64,000 nucleotides of DNA from Nocardia aobensis NBRC 100429 (GCF_000308375.1 NZ_BAFQ01000206.1:40036-104035), one strand, 5' to 3'; positions 45,360-54,568 are shown, counted from the stretch's first letter. Program-made: numbers and translations. Notes: generated by a model from the sequence alone, not told the origin.

Positions 45360-46439
45360 ATGGCCACGGTCACCTTCGACCACGCCACCCGGCTCTACCC
45401 GGGTGGCACCAAACCCGCCGTCGACAAGTTGAATCTCGAGATCGCCGACGGCGAATTCCTGGTACTGGTCGGACCGTCCGGATGCGGCAAATCCACCTCG
45501 CTGCGCATGCTGGCCGGACTCGAGGAGGTCGACGACGGCCGCATCCTGATCGGCGACCGGGACGTCACCGACGCCGAACCCAAACAGCGCGATATCGCGA
45601 TGGTGTTCCAGAACTACGCGCTCTACCCGCATATGACCGTCGCGGAGAACATGGGCTTCGCGCTGAAGATGGCCAAGGTCGGCAAGGCCGAGCGCAGCCA
45701 GCGCGTGCTGGAGGCGGCGAAACTGCTCGACCTGCAGGACTTCCTGGACCGCAAGCCGAAGGCGCTGTCCGGCGGTCAGCGGCAGCGTGTCGCGATGGGC
45801 CGCGCGATCGTACGCCAGCCGCAGGTGTTCCTGATGGACGAACCGCTGTCGAATCTGGACGCGAAACTGCGCGTGCAGACCCGCACGCAGATCGCCCAGT
45901 TGCAGCGCCGGCTCGGCACCACCACCGTCTACGTCACCCACGACCAGGTCGAGGCGATGACCATGGGCGACCGGGTGGCGGTGCTCAAGGACGGGCTGTT
46001 GCAGCAGTGCGCCTCGCCGCGGGATCTGTATCGGGATCCGGCGAATCTGTTCGTCGCGGGCTTCATGGGTTCACCGGCGATGAACCTGTTCACGCTGCCG
46101 GTGTCGGACGGTTCGGTCACCCTCGGCGGACATTCGATCGCGCTGCCGCGCGCGGTGGCCGATGCCGCGGGCGAGACCGTGGTGGTCGGTATCCGCCCGG
46201 AGCACTTCGATCTGGCCGGTGGTTCCGAGGGGATCGCCATGGAGATCGACGTGGTCGAGGAGCTGGGCTCCGACGCCTACATCTACGGCCGCACCCTGGG
46301 TGAGGCCGGCGGAGATCAGACCATCGTCGCCCGCGCCGACTGGCGCAATCCGCCGCAGAAGGGCGACAAGCTGACACTCACAACCGATGCGGAGCACACC
46401 TACTTCTTCGACCCGGCCGACGGTCGGCGACTGACCTAG
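45360..46439 (+). CDS. sugC: SugC/MsmK-type sugar ABC transporter ATP-binding protein
   Basis: 359 aa. Walker A LVGPSGCGKSTSLRMLAG, Q-loop MVFQNYALYPHMTV, signature LSGGQRQRVAMGRAIV, Walker B VFLMDEPLSNLD, H-loop YVTHDQ. The C-terminal OB-type TOBE domain (about 290-355, VGIRPEHFDLA) is typical of carbohydrate importers. No sugar permease genes adjoin; the matching LpqY-SugA-SugB set is about 6 kb downstream, so it may be the detached SugC, though one such ATPase can serve several importers. A strong hairpin ends the gene. Confidence 0.9.
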   Translation: MATVTFDHATRLYPGGTKPAVDKLNLEIADGEFLVLVGPSGCGKSTSLRMLAGLEEVDDGRILIGDRDVTDAEPKQRDIAMVFQNYALYPHMTVAENMGFALKMAKVGKAERSQRVLEAAKLLDLQDFLDRKPKALSGGQRQRVAMGRAIVRQPQVFLMDEPLSNLDAKLRVQTRTQIAQLQRRLGTTTVYVTHDQVEAMTMGDRVAVLKDGLLQQCASPRDLYRDPANLFVAGFMGSPAMNLFTLPVSDGSVTLGGHSIALPRAVADAAGETVVVGIRPEHFDLAGGSEGIAMEIDVVEELGSDAYIYGRTLGEAGGDQTIVARADWRNPPQKGDKLTLTTDAEHTYFFDPADGRRLT

Positions 46440-46451
46440 TCGTCGAAACCG

Positions 46452-46486
46452 ACTGCCCCCGAATACTTTCGGTATTCGGGGGCAGT
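46452..46486. terminator. Strong bidirectional hairpin terminator
   Basis: Arms 46452-46466 and 46472-46486 are a perfect 15-bp stem (ACTGCCCCCGAATAC) with a TTTCG loop. It lies 12 bp after the SugC-type stop and 6 bp before the convergent HxlR stop. Very likely terminates both genes. Confidence 0.85.
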
Positions 46487-46492
46487 TCGCGT

Positions 46493-46984
46493 TCAGCCGC
46501 GTGGCCGGCGCCAATCCTTGTTCACCCGGATCCGGATGTCCTCCAGTCCGACTTCGTCGCCTCCGGCGCCGCGCAGTTCCACCCGCACCGGTTCGCCGGT
46601 GGTGTCCTCGATCCGCTCGAGCGGCGGCACCCCGCCCTGCAGATATTTGTCACCCCACTGCCACAGCGCGAAGATCGCCGGGAGCAGATCCCGGCCCATC
46701 TCGGTGAGCACGTACTCGTTGCGGGTGCGCTTACCCTCTTCGCGATACGGCTGTTTGCGCAGCAGCCCGGCGTCGGTGAGTTTGCGCAGCGCGGCGGCCG
46801 CGGCGGCGTCGGTGATACCCACCCGCGCCGCGAAACCGTCGAAGCGGGTCGTCCCGTAGATGGATTCGCGCAGAATCAGCATCGCCGAGCGCGCGCCGAC
46901 GATGTCGAGAGCCTTCACGATGGAACAGCCGTCCGGCTTCCACGAATTCAGGTCACGCAGGGGTCCTTCCAGTTTCACGGGCAT
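46493..46984 (-). CDS. HxlR/winged-helix transcriptional regulator
   Basis: 163 aa from the ATG at 46984 (an ATG at 46996 is also possible). It opens with WKPDGCSIVKALDIVGARSAMLILRE, the HxlR signature with an N-terminal Cys, then RFDGFAARVGITDAAAAAALRKLTDAGLL and wing RNEYVLTEMGRDLLPAIFAL. The extra C-terminal about 45 residues are unusual for the family. It is divergent to a thiolase gene, with two twin operators between, so it probably represses both. Confidence 0.88.
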   Translation of the reverse strand: MPVKLEGPLRDLNSWKPDGCSIVKALDIVGARSAMLILRESIYGTTRFDGFAARVGITDAAAAAALRKLTDAGLLRKQPYREEGKRTRNEYVLTEMGRDLLPAIFALWQWGDKYLQGGVPPLERIEDTTGEPVRVELRGAGGDEVGLEDIRIRVNKDWRRPRG

Positions 46985-47003
46985 GACGACGATCATACCA
47001 ACT

Positions 47004-47027
47004 CTGACTTGTCATAACTAATGTCAG
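47004..47027. promoter_or_regulatory. Operator 1 of the HxlR/thiolase pair
   Basis: A 24-bp inverted repeat with arms CTGAC / GTCAG (47004-47008 and 47023-47027). A second copy of the same length lies 32 bp downstream, centre to centre. Confidence 0.6.
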
Positions 47028-47035
47028 CTCCTAGG

Positions 47036-47059
47036 CTGACTTTAGGGCGACTAAGTCAG
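47036..47059. promoter_or_regulatory. Operator 2 of the HxlR/thiolase pair
   Basis: A 24-bp inverted repeat with 7-bp arms CTGACTT / AAGTCAG (47036-47042 and 47053-47059). Same overall length as operator 1, about three helical turns away, in the divergent promoter region of the HxlR and thiolase genes. Confidence 0.65.
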
Positions 47060-47093
47060 ATTGTCGCAACGGCGCGATACCGGAGGAATCGCC

Positions 47094-48263
47094 ATGAGAG
47101 ACGCAGTGATCGTCGAGGCCGTACGCACCCCGATCGGGAAGGGCAAAGCCACCGGGGCGCTGCACGATCAGCATCCGGTCGACCTGTTCGCCCACAGCCT
47201 GCGCGAGGTCGTGCGGCGCAGCGGGATCGATCCGGTGCTGATCGACGATGTCATCGGCGGCGTGGTCACCCAGATCGGCGAGCAGTCGGTCAACGTCACC
47301 CGCCGCGCCGCGCTCGCGGCCGGCTACCCGGAGTCCGTTCCGGCCACCACGGTCGACCGGCAGTGCGGCAGCAGCCAGCAGGCCATCCACTTCGCCGCAC
47401 AGGGCGTGCTGGCCGGGGCCTACGACATCGTCGTCGCCGGCGGTCTGGAGTCGATGAGCCGGGTGCCGATGGGGTCGAGCGTGGCCGGCGCGACCGATAT
47501 CAACGGCGTGGCCTTCGCCGAACGGTATCCGGACGAGCTGGTACCGCAGGGAATCAGCGCGGAACTGATCGCGGCGCGCTGGAACATCTCGCGCACCGCC
47601 ATGGACGAGTTCGCACTCGCCAGTCACGAGAAGGCCGCCGCCCCGACGAAGAACGGATCCTTCGAGGCACAACTCGCGCCGCTGGCCGGGTTGAGCACCG
47701 ACGAGGGCATCCGGGTCGGCAGCACCCTGGAGACCCTGGCCGGGCTGCGGCCGGCCTACTACAGCGAGGCCTATGCCGCCCGGTTCCCCGAGATCGGCTG
47801 GAACGTGACCGCCGCCAACGCGAGTCAGATCAACGACGGCAGTGCCGCGGTATTGATCATGACCAGCGAGAAGGCCGCGCAACTGGGCCTGCGGCCGCTG
47901 GCCCGGCTGCACAGTTTCGCGGTCGCGGGCGACGATCCGCTGCTGATGCTCACCGCGGTGATCCCGGCGACCCGAAAGGTGTTGCAGCGCTCCGGCCTGT
48001 CGCTCGCCGATATCGATCTGTTCGAGGTCAACGAGGCCTTCGCCTCGGTGGTCCTGGCCTGGGCCGCCGATACCGGGGCCGATCTGTCCCGGGTGAACGT
48101 CAACGGCGGCGCGATCGCGCTGGGGCATCCGCTCGGCGCCTCCGGTGCGCGGCTGGCGACCACGCTGGTCCACGCGCTGCACGAACGCGGCGCCCGCTTC
48201 GGGCTGCAAACCATGTGCGAGGCAGGCGGTTTGGCGAACGCGACCATCTACGAGCGGCTGTGA
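47094..48263 (+). CDS. Acetyl-CoA C-acyltransferase (thiolase)
   Basis: 389 aa from the ATG at 47094, preceded by GGAGGA. Motifs: nucleophile Cys in DRQCGSSQQAIHFAAQG, His in NGGAIALGHPLGASGAR, second Cys in MCEAGGLANATIYERL. Thiolases cleave 3-ketoacyl-CoA in beta-oxidation or condense acetyl-CoA. The regulator upstream is divergent, and no other fatty-acid gene is adjacent, so the chain length handled is unknown. Confidence 0.93.
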   Translation: MRDAVIVEAVRTPIGKGKATGALHDQHPVDLFAHSLREVVRRSGIDPVLIDDVIGGVVTQIGEQSVNVTRRAALAAGYPESVPATTVDRQCGSSQQAIHFAAQGVLAGAYDIVVAGGLESMSRVPMGSSVAGATDINGVAFAERYPDELVPQGISAELIAARWNISRTAMDEFALASHEKAAAPTKNGSFEAQLAPLAGLSTDEGIRVGSTLETLAGLRPAYYSEAYAARFPEIGWNVTAANASQINDGSAAVLIMTSEKAAQLGLRPLARLHSFAVAGDDPLLMLTAVIPATRKVLQRSGLSLADIDLFEVNEAFASVVLAWAADTGADLSRVNVNGGAIALGHPLGASGARLATTLVHALHERGARFGLQTMCEAGGLANATIYERL

Positions 48264-48488
48264 TCGTCGGACCGGCACCACGATCAGCGCCACCGCGAAA
48301 CCGAGGAGCCACGCCTCGGCGAGCAGCGGCAGGGTGAGCAACGCGTAACACCAGGCCGGGCGGCGCTCCCGCAACGCCCGCAGGGTCCACCGCCCGGCCG
48401 TCAGCAGCGCGCCCACCAGGGCCAGGAAAACCGCGGCGTAGGCCGGCGTCGGATGACTGCGCCCCGGACGAGTGCGCTGCTGCGCCAT
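48264..48488 (-). pseudogene. Possible truncated membrane protein next to menC
   Basis: Read leftwards from an ATG at 48488, about 75 codons encode two clear membrane helices (YAAVFLALVGALLTA and YALLTLPLLAEAWLLGFAVALIVV) with basic flanks. The frame then runs without stop into the antisense of the thiolase gene. A real membrane gene that lost its own end, or a chance ORF; the hydrophobic pattern favours the former. Divergent to menC. Confidence 0.3.
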
Positions 48489-48513
48489 ATCGCGGACCCC
48501 GAGCCGCGGTGGT

Positions 48514-48519
48514 TAGGCT
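48514..48519 (+). promoter_or_regulatory. Probable -10 box for leaderless menC
   Basis: TAGGCT ends 7 nt before the GTG at 48527; no ribosome site is visible. Confidence 0.4.
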
Positions 48520-48526
48520 GGCTCGG

Positions 48527-49498
48527 GTGAGCGATCTGGATCCGGCGTCGGCGCTGGTGTACGCGATTCCGCTGCGAACTCGCTTCCGCGGCATCACCGT
48601 CCGCGAAGGATTGCTGCTCGAAGGCCCGCGCGGCTGGGGTGAGTTCTGCCCGTTCGTCGAGTACGACGATCGGGAGGCCGCGAACTGGCTGGCCACCACC
48701 GTCGAGCAGATCGAGGACGGGTGGCCGGAACCGGTCCGGGATCGTATTCCGGTCAACTGCACGGTCCCCGCGGTCGGGCCCGAGCGCGCGTATGCCATCG
48801 TCGCCGAATCCGGTTGCCGCACAGCGAAGGTCAAGATCGCCGATCATCCCGAATCGCTCGCCGAGGATATCGAGCGGGTGGCGGCCGTGCGCGATGCGCT
48901 GGGCCGCGACGGCGCCGTCCGGGTCGACGCCAACGCGGTCTGGGACGTGGACACGGCGGTCGCGAACCTGCGGCAGATCGACCGTGCCGCACAGGGTTTG
49001 GAGTACGCCGAGCAACCGTGCCGGACGATCGAGGAACTGGCGGCGGTCCGGCGGCGGATCGACATTCCCATCGCCGCGGACGAATCCATCCGGCGCGCCG
49101 AGGATCCGCTGCGGGTCGCGGTGGCGGGAGCGGCCGATATCGCCGTCCTCAAATGCACGCCGCTCGGCGGGGTGCGGCGGGCGCTGCGGGTGGCGCAGGC
49201 CGCGGGGCTGCCGTGCGTGATCTCCTCGGCCCTGGAGACGAGCGTCGGACTGTCGGCGCAGCTCGCGCTGGCCGGTGCGCTGCCGGAACTCGACCACGCC
49301 TGCGGGCTGGGCACCGTGAACCTGTTCACCGGCGATGTGGTCGCGGATTCGCTGCGCCCGGTCGACGGATATCTGAGCGTTCCGCGCACCCCGCCGGCCC
49401 CGGATCCCGCTCTGCTGGAACGCTTCCGCCACCCCGATCCGGAGCGCACGGCGTGGTGGCGGAGCCGGTTGGAGCGGGTACTGCGGCTGCTGGACTGA
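48527..49498 (+). CDS. menC: o-Succinylbenzoate synthase (menaquinone synthesis)
   Basis: 323 aa, enolase superfamily. Catalytic Lys in TAKVKIADHPES, metal ligands Asp in VRVDANAVWD, Glu in YAEQPCRTIEE and Asp in PIAADESIRR, second Lys in AVLKCTPLGGVR. It dehydrates SHCHC to o-succinylbenzoate in menaquinone synthesis. The compact size matches the actinobacterial type. The GTG at 48527 is preferred over the one at 48509 because of the -10 box position. No other men genes lie nearby in this window. Confidence 0.92.
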   Translation: MSDLDPASALVYAIPLRTRFRGITVREGLLLEGPRGWGEFCPFVEYDDREAANWLATTVEQIEDGWPEPVRDRIPVNCTVPAVGPERAYAIVAESGCRTAKVKIADHPESLAEDIERVAAVRDALGRDGAVRVDANAVWDVDTAVANLRQIDRAAQGLEYAEQPCRTIEELAAVRRRIDIPIAADESIRRAEDPLRVAVAGAADIAVLKCTPLGGVRRALRVAQAAGLPCVISSALETSVGLSAQLALAGALPELDHACGLGTVNLFTGDVVADSLRPVDGYLSVPRTPPAPDPALLERFRHPDPERTAWWRSRLERVLRLLD

Positions 49499-49620
49499 TC
49501 ACGGCGTCTCGAGCCTCGACAGGGCCGGGGAGAGGGTTTTCCCACCCGCCGGTCTGTGATTAGCTGATCGTGTGCCATCGGCAGTTCTCACGTGCTCGAA
49601 CACACGATAGGAGTTCCGCA

Positions 49621-50418
49621 ATGCCCACTCGTGATTCTGCGTGGCCGCAGGGTACGCCCTGCTGGGTCGACTGTTCGGTCGATGATCCGCGGGCCGCCCG
49701 CGACTTCTACTCCGGTTTGCTGGGCTGGGAGATCATGGACAGCCCGCCCGAGGCCGGGGGATATCTGATGGCGATGCTGGGCGGTAAACCGGCAGCCGGA
49801 ATCGGCCCCAAGATGGGCGAGGCGCCGATGCCCTCGGTGTGGACCACCTACCTCGCCGCCGACGACGTCGACGCGGTCGCCGAGGCCATCGGCGCGGCCG
49901 GGGGAACCGTCTTCGTCCCACCCTTCGACGTCATGGACGTGGGCCGCATGTGCGTGGCCTCCGATCCCACCGGCGGGATTTTCGGCGTCTGGCAGGCCAA
50001 GGCCCACACCGGCGCCGGTATCTACAACGAACCCGGCTCCTACTGCTGGAACGAACTGCACACCGGCGACTACGCCACCGCCCAGGAGTTCTACCGCCGC
50101 GTCTTCGGCTGGACCTTCGACGAAATCGGCGACGGCGAGAACTTCGTCTATTCGACCTTCTCCCCGCCCGGGGCGGACGTCGCCGGCGGTGTGATGGACG
50201 CGGGCAACGCACCCGGCGACAACCCGCCCTACTGGCTCACCTGGTTCCAGGTCGCGGGCACGGACGAAAAACTCTCTCGCGCAACCGAACTCGGCGCCAC
50301 GGTGCTGATGGGCCCCGACGACACCCCGTTCGGTCGCTCGGCCGTCGTCCAGGCTCCCCAGGGCGAGATCTTCGGCCTCATCGACCCGACGGTGCGGGCG
50401 GAGACGCCGGGACAGTAG
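49621..50418 (+). CDS. Two-domain VOC (glyoxalase/bleomycin-resistance fold) protein
   Basis: 265 aa from the ATG at 49621, preceded by AGGAG. Two beta-alpha-beta-beta-beta repeats are seen: PCWVDCSVDDPRAARDFYSG...VWTTYLAADDVDAVAEAI, then CWNELHTGDYATAQEFYRRVF...WLTWFQVAGTDEKLSRAT. Each domain ends with a PTGGIFGVW or APQGEIFGLID strand. Similar to the CFP30B-type two-domain proteins of mycobacteria. Metal use and substrate are unknown. Confidence 0.92.
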   Translation: MPTRDSAWPQGTPCWVDCSVDDPRAARDFYSGLLGWEIMDSPPEAGGYLMAMLGGKPAAGIGPKMGEAPMPSVWTTYLAADDVDAVAEAIGAAGGTVFVPPFDVMDVGRMCVASDPTGGIFGVWQAKAHTGAGIYNEPGSYCWNELHTGDYATAQEFYRRVFGWTFDEIGDGENFVYSTFSPPGADVAGGVMDAGNAPGDNPPYWLTWFQVAGTDEKLSRATELGATVLMGPDDTPFGRSAVVQAPQGEIFGLIDPTVRAETPGQ

Positions 50419-50529
50419 GGCTCGGCATGCCCCGGGTCGTCCGCAACGGCCCGGGGCGCACCTGTTCCGGCCGGCAACCGCGGGTCACGCCGGAGCCGGC
50501 GAACCGTGCCTCGCGTTCGTCACGGGGGT

Positions 50530-51042
50530 TCAGCCCACGCGAGCGCCACAGTCGTGCAGGGTGGCGCGCAGGAGAAGGGCGGCTTCGGGGCCGATGACAC
50601 CGTCGACCAGCTCGAGGTATCGGGTACAGAACTCGGGGCCGTGCGGGGCGAGGTCGGCCCCGGGCGGCTCCAGGTGGTGGGCGAGTTCGTGCAGGATGAC
50701 CAATTCACGCAGGGCCCAAGCGGTTCCGCCGGTATGCAACGGGACGGCCAGCACGGCGCGGCCGGTCTCGTAGTGCGCCGCCGCGGTGCCCGCACGGGCC
50801 CGCACGGCCAGCGGCGTGCCCGCTCGCACCCACTGCGCGCGTACCCAATTCAGGGCCAGCACCCGGTCCACATAACTCTGGACCGACTCGACCGAAGCGA
50901 ACTTCCGCTCGATCGGCAGCGTGAGCTGCGAACCGTGCAAGTCGACCGTGCGAGCCCCGAACTCGGCGGCTCGTTCGAACATCCGCCGCACCAGGCCCTC
51001 GGCGTCGTAGACCCGGCTACGCTGCGAATCCCGTTGCGTCAC
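50530..51042 (-). CDS. TIGR04338-type zinc metallohydrolase
   Basis: 170 aa from a GTG at 51042 (longer starts add unconserved residues). The zinc motif is HELAHHLEPPGADLAPHGPEF, an HExxH with a downstream His. VVPLHTGG-like substrate-strand residues (AVLAVPLHTGGTAWALRELV) precede it. The family is small, actinobacterial and of unknown function. It follows a DUF2786 gene on the same strand by 70 bp; these two families are often neighbours, as I recall. Confidence 0.82.
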   Translation of the reverse strand: MTQRDSQRSRVYDAEGLVRRMFERAAEFGARTVDLHGSQLTLPIERKFASVESVQSYVDRVLALNWVRAQWVRAGTPLAVRARAGTAAAHYETGRAVLAVPLHTGGTAWALRELVILHELAHHLEPPGADLAPHGPEFCTRYLELVDGVIGPEAALLLRATLHDCGARVG

Positions 51043-51112
51043 AGTGCTTTCCCGCAGACAACGAACGACGTGTACTTCACGAAGGCACCGCATCGCGCCA
51101 TTCGCGCGCGGC

Positions 51113-51961
51113 TCATGCCCCGGGCGCTTCGAGTCGTCCTCGCCCGGAGGGCAGTTCGGCCGACAGGCCCAGGCGCGCGGTGCGACCGGCGCGGTCGCCC
51201 GCCCGGCGCGCGGCCGGTGAGTACCCGGTGGATTCCTGTGGCCCGCGCCAGGTACCGCGGGCTTCGGAGGTGCGGGCGTAGTAATCGGTCAGTTCGAGGT
51301 CCTTGTTGCGCAGCGCCAGGGCGGTACCCGCGGATTCGGCGGCGGTCGTACCCGCGCCCACCGCCTCGGCCTCCACATCCGCCTTCACCTGTGCGAGCCG
51401 GCGGCCGATCCGGTCGGCGAACGCCATCTGGAAATTCAGCCGAGCCGTCACGGCTGCGACCGGGGCCTGAATGCGACGCTGCACCGTGCGACCCCAGCGC
51501 GTCTCCACCACGATCTTCTCCACCGTCGCCGATCTGTAGGCGCCGGATTTGATGTAGTGGTCGGACGCGCGCACCATCTGCACCAGCAGGCTCGTGTACA
51601 GCGCCTCGCACGTCGCGATATCGGTATCGAAGCCGTAGGCGTAGACCTGCGTGGATGTGCGGGTCACATCGCAGCGCACGTCGTTGGCCGCGGCGATCGC
51701 CACGAACAACTGCACATACGTGCGCAGCCCCTTCTTGCCCGCCGCACCGATCGCGACGACCTTCTGCATCGGCGTCGGGCGGCGTTCGCGACCGGCGATA
51801 TGGGCGCGCGCCACCGCCAGGTCGATCGACGAACGGGTCGCCAGGCGCTGGGCGGCCGCCATGAACGCCTCGGCCTCGTGCTCGTTGTCGGTCGACTCGG
51901 CCTGACGCAACAGCCCACCGATCCGGGTGAGCAACTTGTCCTGAGGCATCTGGGTCGACAT
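51113..51961 (-). CDS. DUF2786 domain protein
   Basis: 282 aa from the ATG at 51961. The N-terminal 45 residues form the DUF2786 helix pair (DKLLTRIGGLLRQAESTDNEHEAEAFMAAAQRLA). A central mixed domain and a C-terminal Arg/Glu-rich, disordered tail follow. Function unknown; metallohydrolase gene downstream. Divergent to the LpqY gene across about 200 bp, which holds both promoters. Confidence 0.82.
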   Translation of the reverse strand: MSTQMPQDKLLTRIGGLLRQAESTDNEHEAEAFMAAAQRLATRSSIDLAVARAHIAGRERRPTPMQKVVAIGAAGKKGLRTYVQLFVAIAAANDVRCDVTRTSTQVYAYGFDTDIATCEALYTSLLVQMVRASDHYIKSGAYRSATVEKIVVETRWGRTVQRRIQAPVAAVTARLNFQMAFADRIGRRLAQVKADVEAEAVGAGTTAAESAGTALALRNKDLELTDYYARTSEARGTWRGPQESTGYSPAARRAGDRAGRTARLGLSAELPSGRGRLEAPGA

Positions 51962-52160
51962 CGAGCGCCAGGATACGAGAACCCACCGACATCGCCACAC
52001 CATCGGGCGGGGCGGAGGCGGCAGCTTGCGTAACCACGGAGGGCGGTGCGGACGCCGAGTCCCATCCGGCAGCCGAACAATGTATCTTGCCTTGTGCAAC
52101 CGGCGCAGTGTGCGGGCGCTCACGCATGGCACCTGTGTTCGTTACGACCCTGGAGTATCG

Positions 52161-53498
52161 ATGGCTTTGAACAAGGCGTCCTCGAACAAGGCGCGCAAGG
52201 TTCACGCGCGCGCCGCGTCACGACGCTCGTCCCTCGTGTCCCGCGCCGCACTGGCCACCGCCTCGGTGGCGCTGCTGACCGCCGGGTTGACGAGCGCCTG
52301 TTCGAGCGGCGACGGCAGCAACCCGACCGGCCAGAACCTGGGCGGCCGCGGCCCGATCACCTATGTCGAGGGTAAGGACACCACCGAGACGGGTGCGGTC
52401 AAGCAACTCATCGACCGGTGGAACGCCGCCCATCCGAACGAGCAGGTGACGTTCAAGGAGCAATCGAACGACGCCTCGCAGCAGTACGACGATCTGGCCC
52501 AGCACATGCGGGCCAAGCAGTCCGACTACGACGTGATGGCGCTGGACGTGCCGTGGACCGCGGAATTCGCGGCCAAGGGCTGGATCCAGCCGCTGAAGGA
52601 CTCCTTCGCCCTCGACACCTCCACGCTGCTCTCGCCGACCGTCGCCAGCGCGACCTACCAGGGCACTCTCTACGCCGCGCCGCGCAACACCAACGGCGGC
52701 CTGCTGTACTACCGCAAGGATCTGGTCCCGAACCCGCCGAAGACCTGGCCGGAGCTGCTGGCCGACTGCAATATCGCGCATGATCACGGAATCGGTTGCT
52801 ACGCAGGGCAGTTCGCGCCCTACGAAGGTCTGACCGTGAACGCGGCCGAGGTGATCAACGCCTACGGCGGCTCGTTCGTCGGCCCGGACGGCAAGACCGC
52901 GACCGTGAACTCCCCGCAGTCGCGCGCCGGCCTGCAGGTGCTCACCGACGCCTACAAGAACGGCGACATCCCCAAGGAGGCCATCTCCTACAAGGAGCCG
53001 GAGAGCCAGAACGCCTTCGCCTCGGGCAAGCTGCTGTTCCTGCGCACCTGGCCGAACTTCTACGGTGTGGCCCAGGCCGACTCCTCCGCCGTGAAGGGCA
53101 ACTTCGGCGTCTCCCCGCTGCCCGGCAAGGACGGCATCGGCGCCTCCACGCTCGGTGGTTACAACGCCGCCATCAGCGCCTACTCCAAGCACAAGGCCAC
53201 CGCGCTGGACTTCCTGCGCTTCCTGATCAGCGAGGACGCCCAGCGGATCGTCGCCGAGGGCGCGTTCCCGTCGGTCCGGTCGTCGATGTACGACGATCCG
53301 GCGCTGATCGCGAAGTTCCCGTACCTGCCCGCGCTGAAGGATTCGATCGCCAGCGCCGTGCCGCGCCCGGTCACCCCCTTCTACCCGGCGGTGTCGAAGG
53401 CCATCCAGGACAACGCATATGCTGCGTTGACCGGTAAGAAATCAGTCGATGACGCGATCGTCGGCATGCAGAAGGGCATCGAAGCCGCCGGCTCCTGA
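52161..53498 (+). CDS. lpqY: LpqY-like trehalose-binding lipoprotein
   Basis: 445 aa. A long basic N-terminus precedes a hydrophobic core and a lipobox ending in Cys47 (GLTSACSSG), so it is anchored at the outer face of the membrane. The solute-binding fold shows DYDVMALDVPWTAEFAAKGW, LYYRKDLVPNPPKTW and YEGLTVNAAEVINAYGG. Permease genes follow with short spacing, 35 bp and then overlap. It resembles mycobacterial LpqY, which recovers trehalose released during mycolate transfer. Other disaccharides are possible. Confidence 0.8.
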   Translation: MALNKASSNKARKVHARAASRRSSLVSRAALATASVALLTAGLTSACSSGDGSNPTGQNLGGRGPITYVEGKDTTETGAVKQLIDRWNAAHPNEQVTFKEQSNDASQQYDDLAQHMRAKQSDYDVMALDVPWTAEFAAKGWIQPLKDSFALDTSTLLSPTVASATYQGTLYAAPRNTNGGLLYYRKDLVPNPPKTWPELLADCNIAHDHGIGCYAGQFAPYEGLTVNAAEVINAYGGSFVGPDGKTATVNSPQSRAGLQVLTDAYKNGDIPKEAISYKEPESQNAFASGKLLFLRTWPNFYGVAQADSSAVKGNFGVSPLPGKDGIGASTLGGYNAAISAYSKHKATALDFLRFLISEDAQRIVAEGAFPSVRSSMYDDPALIAKFPYLPALKDSIASAVPRPVTPFYPAVSKAIQDNAYAALTGKKSVDDAIVGMQKGIEAAGS

Positions 53499-53533
53499 CC
53501 CTGTCCGCAGTCTGCCCCGTAGGAGAGTTGAAC

Positions 53534-54568
53534 GTGTCGAGTCCTTCGGGTGCGACCGATCTCGCGCCACCCGACGATCAGCCGGTGAGCCCGAAACCGA
53601 AGAGCGACAGTAACTCCCGGGGCTTACGGCTACCGCGGGGGTCGGGCCGCGCGTGGTTGTTCGTCGCACCGGTGCTGGTGGCGCTCGCGGTCGTCATCGG
53701 CTATCCGGTGGTGCGCGCGGTGTGGATGTCGTTCCAGAAGGACGCCGGACTCGACCCCGCCACCGGCATGTTCGTCGAGGGCGGCAGCGCCGGGTTCAGC
53801 AACTACACGCACTGGCTGCTGCAGCAGTGCACCCTGCCCGGCGGCGGAACCGAGCCCTGCCCCACCGGCAACCTGGGTTCCCAGTTCTGGGCGGCCATCG
53901 GCATCACGCTGCTGTTCACGCTGATCACGGTGACGCTGGAGGCGACCATCGGCCTCGGCATGGCGACCGTGATGGGCAAGACCTTCCGCGGGCGGGCGCT
54001 GCTGCGTGCCGCGGTGCTGATCCCGTGGGCGATCCCGACCGCGGTGACGGCCCGGTTGTGGGAGTTCATGTTCCAGTACAACGGCGTGGTCAACCGAGTC
54101 CTGCACACGCACATCCTGTGGCAGACCGATCCGTGGTGGTCGCGATTCGCAGTGATCATCGCCGACGTCTGGAAGACCACCCCGTTCATGGCCCTGCTGA
54201 TCCTCGCCGGACTGCAGGTGATTCCGAACGACGTGTACGAGGCGGCCAAGGTCGACGGGGCCTCGGCCTGGCAGCGCTTCACCCACATCACGCTGCCGCT
54301 GCTGAAGCCGGCGCTGCTGGTCGCGGTGCTGTTCCGGACCATGGACGCGCTGCGCCTCTACGACCTGCCGGCCATCATGATGCAGGGCAACCCGGCGACC
54401 CGGACCATCTCGATCCTCGTGGTCGATCAGGTGCGGCAGGGCTCCAACAGTGCGGCCGCGCTGTCGGTGCTCACCTTCCTGATGATCTTCGCGGTGGCGT
54501 TCGTGCTGGTGAAGATACTGGGCGCCAATGCGGTGGCGACGCAGGAAGAACAGCGGAAGGCACACTGA
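53534..54568 (+). CDS. sugA: SugA-like sugar ABC permease
   Basis: 344 aa, six membrane helices, MalF type. A long cytoplasmic N-terminus (about 35 aa) precedes the first helix (WLFVAPVLVALAVVIGYPVV). The EAA loop is EAAKVDGASAWQRFTHITLP. The GTG at 53534 has AGGAGA 7 nt upstream; a TTG at 53528 is less likely. The next permease start overlaps its stop (TGATG). Forms the translocation channel with SugB and the LpqY lipoprotein. Confidence 0.87.
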   Translation: MSSPSGATDLAPPDDQPVSPKPKSDSNSRGLRLPRGSGRAWLFVAPVLVALAVVIGYPVVRAVWMSFQKDAGLDPATGMFVEGGSAGFSNYTHWLLQQCTLPGGGTEPCPTGNLGSQFWAAIGITLLFTLITVTLEATIGLGMATVMGKTFRGRALLRAAVLIPWAIPTAVTARLWEFMFQYNGVVNRVLHTHILWQTDPWWSRFAVIIADVWKTTPFMALLILAGLQVIPNDVYEAAKVDGASAWQRFTHITLPLLKPALLVAVLFRTMDALRLYDLPAIMMQGNPATRTISILVVDQVRQGSNSAAALSVLTFLMIFAVAFVLVKILGANAVATQEEQRKAH

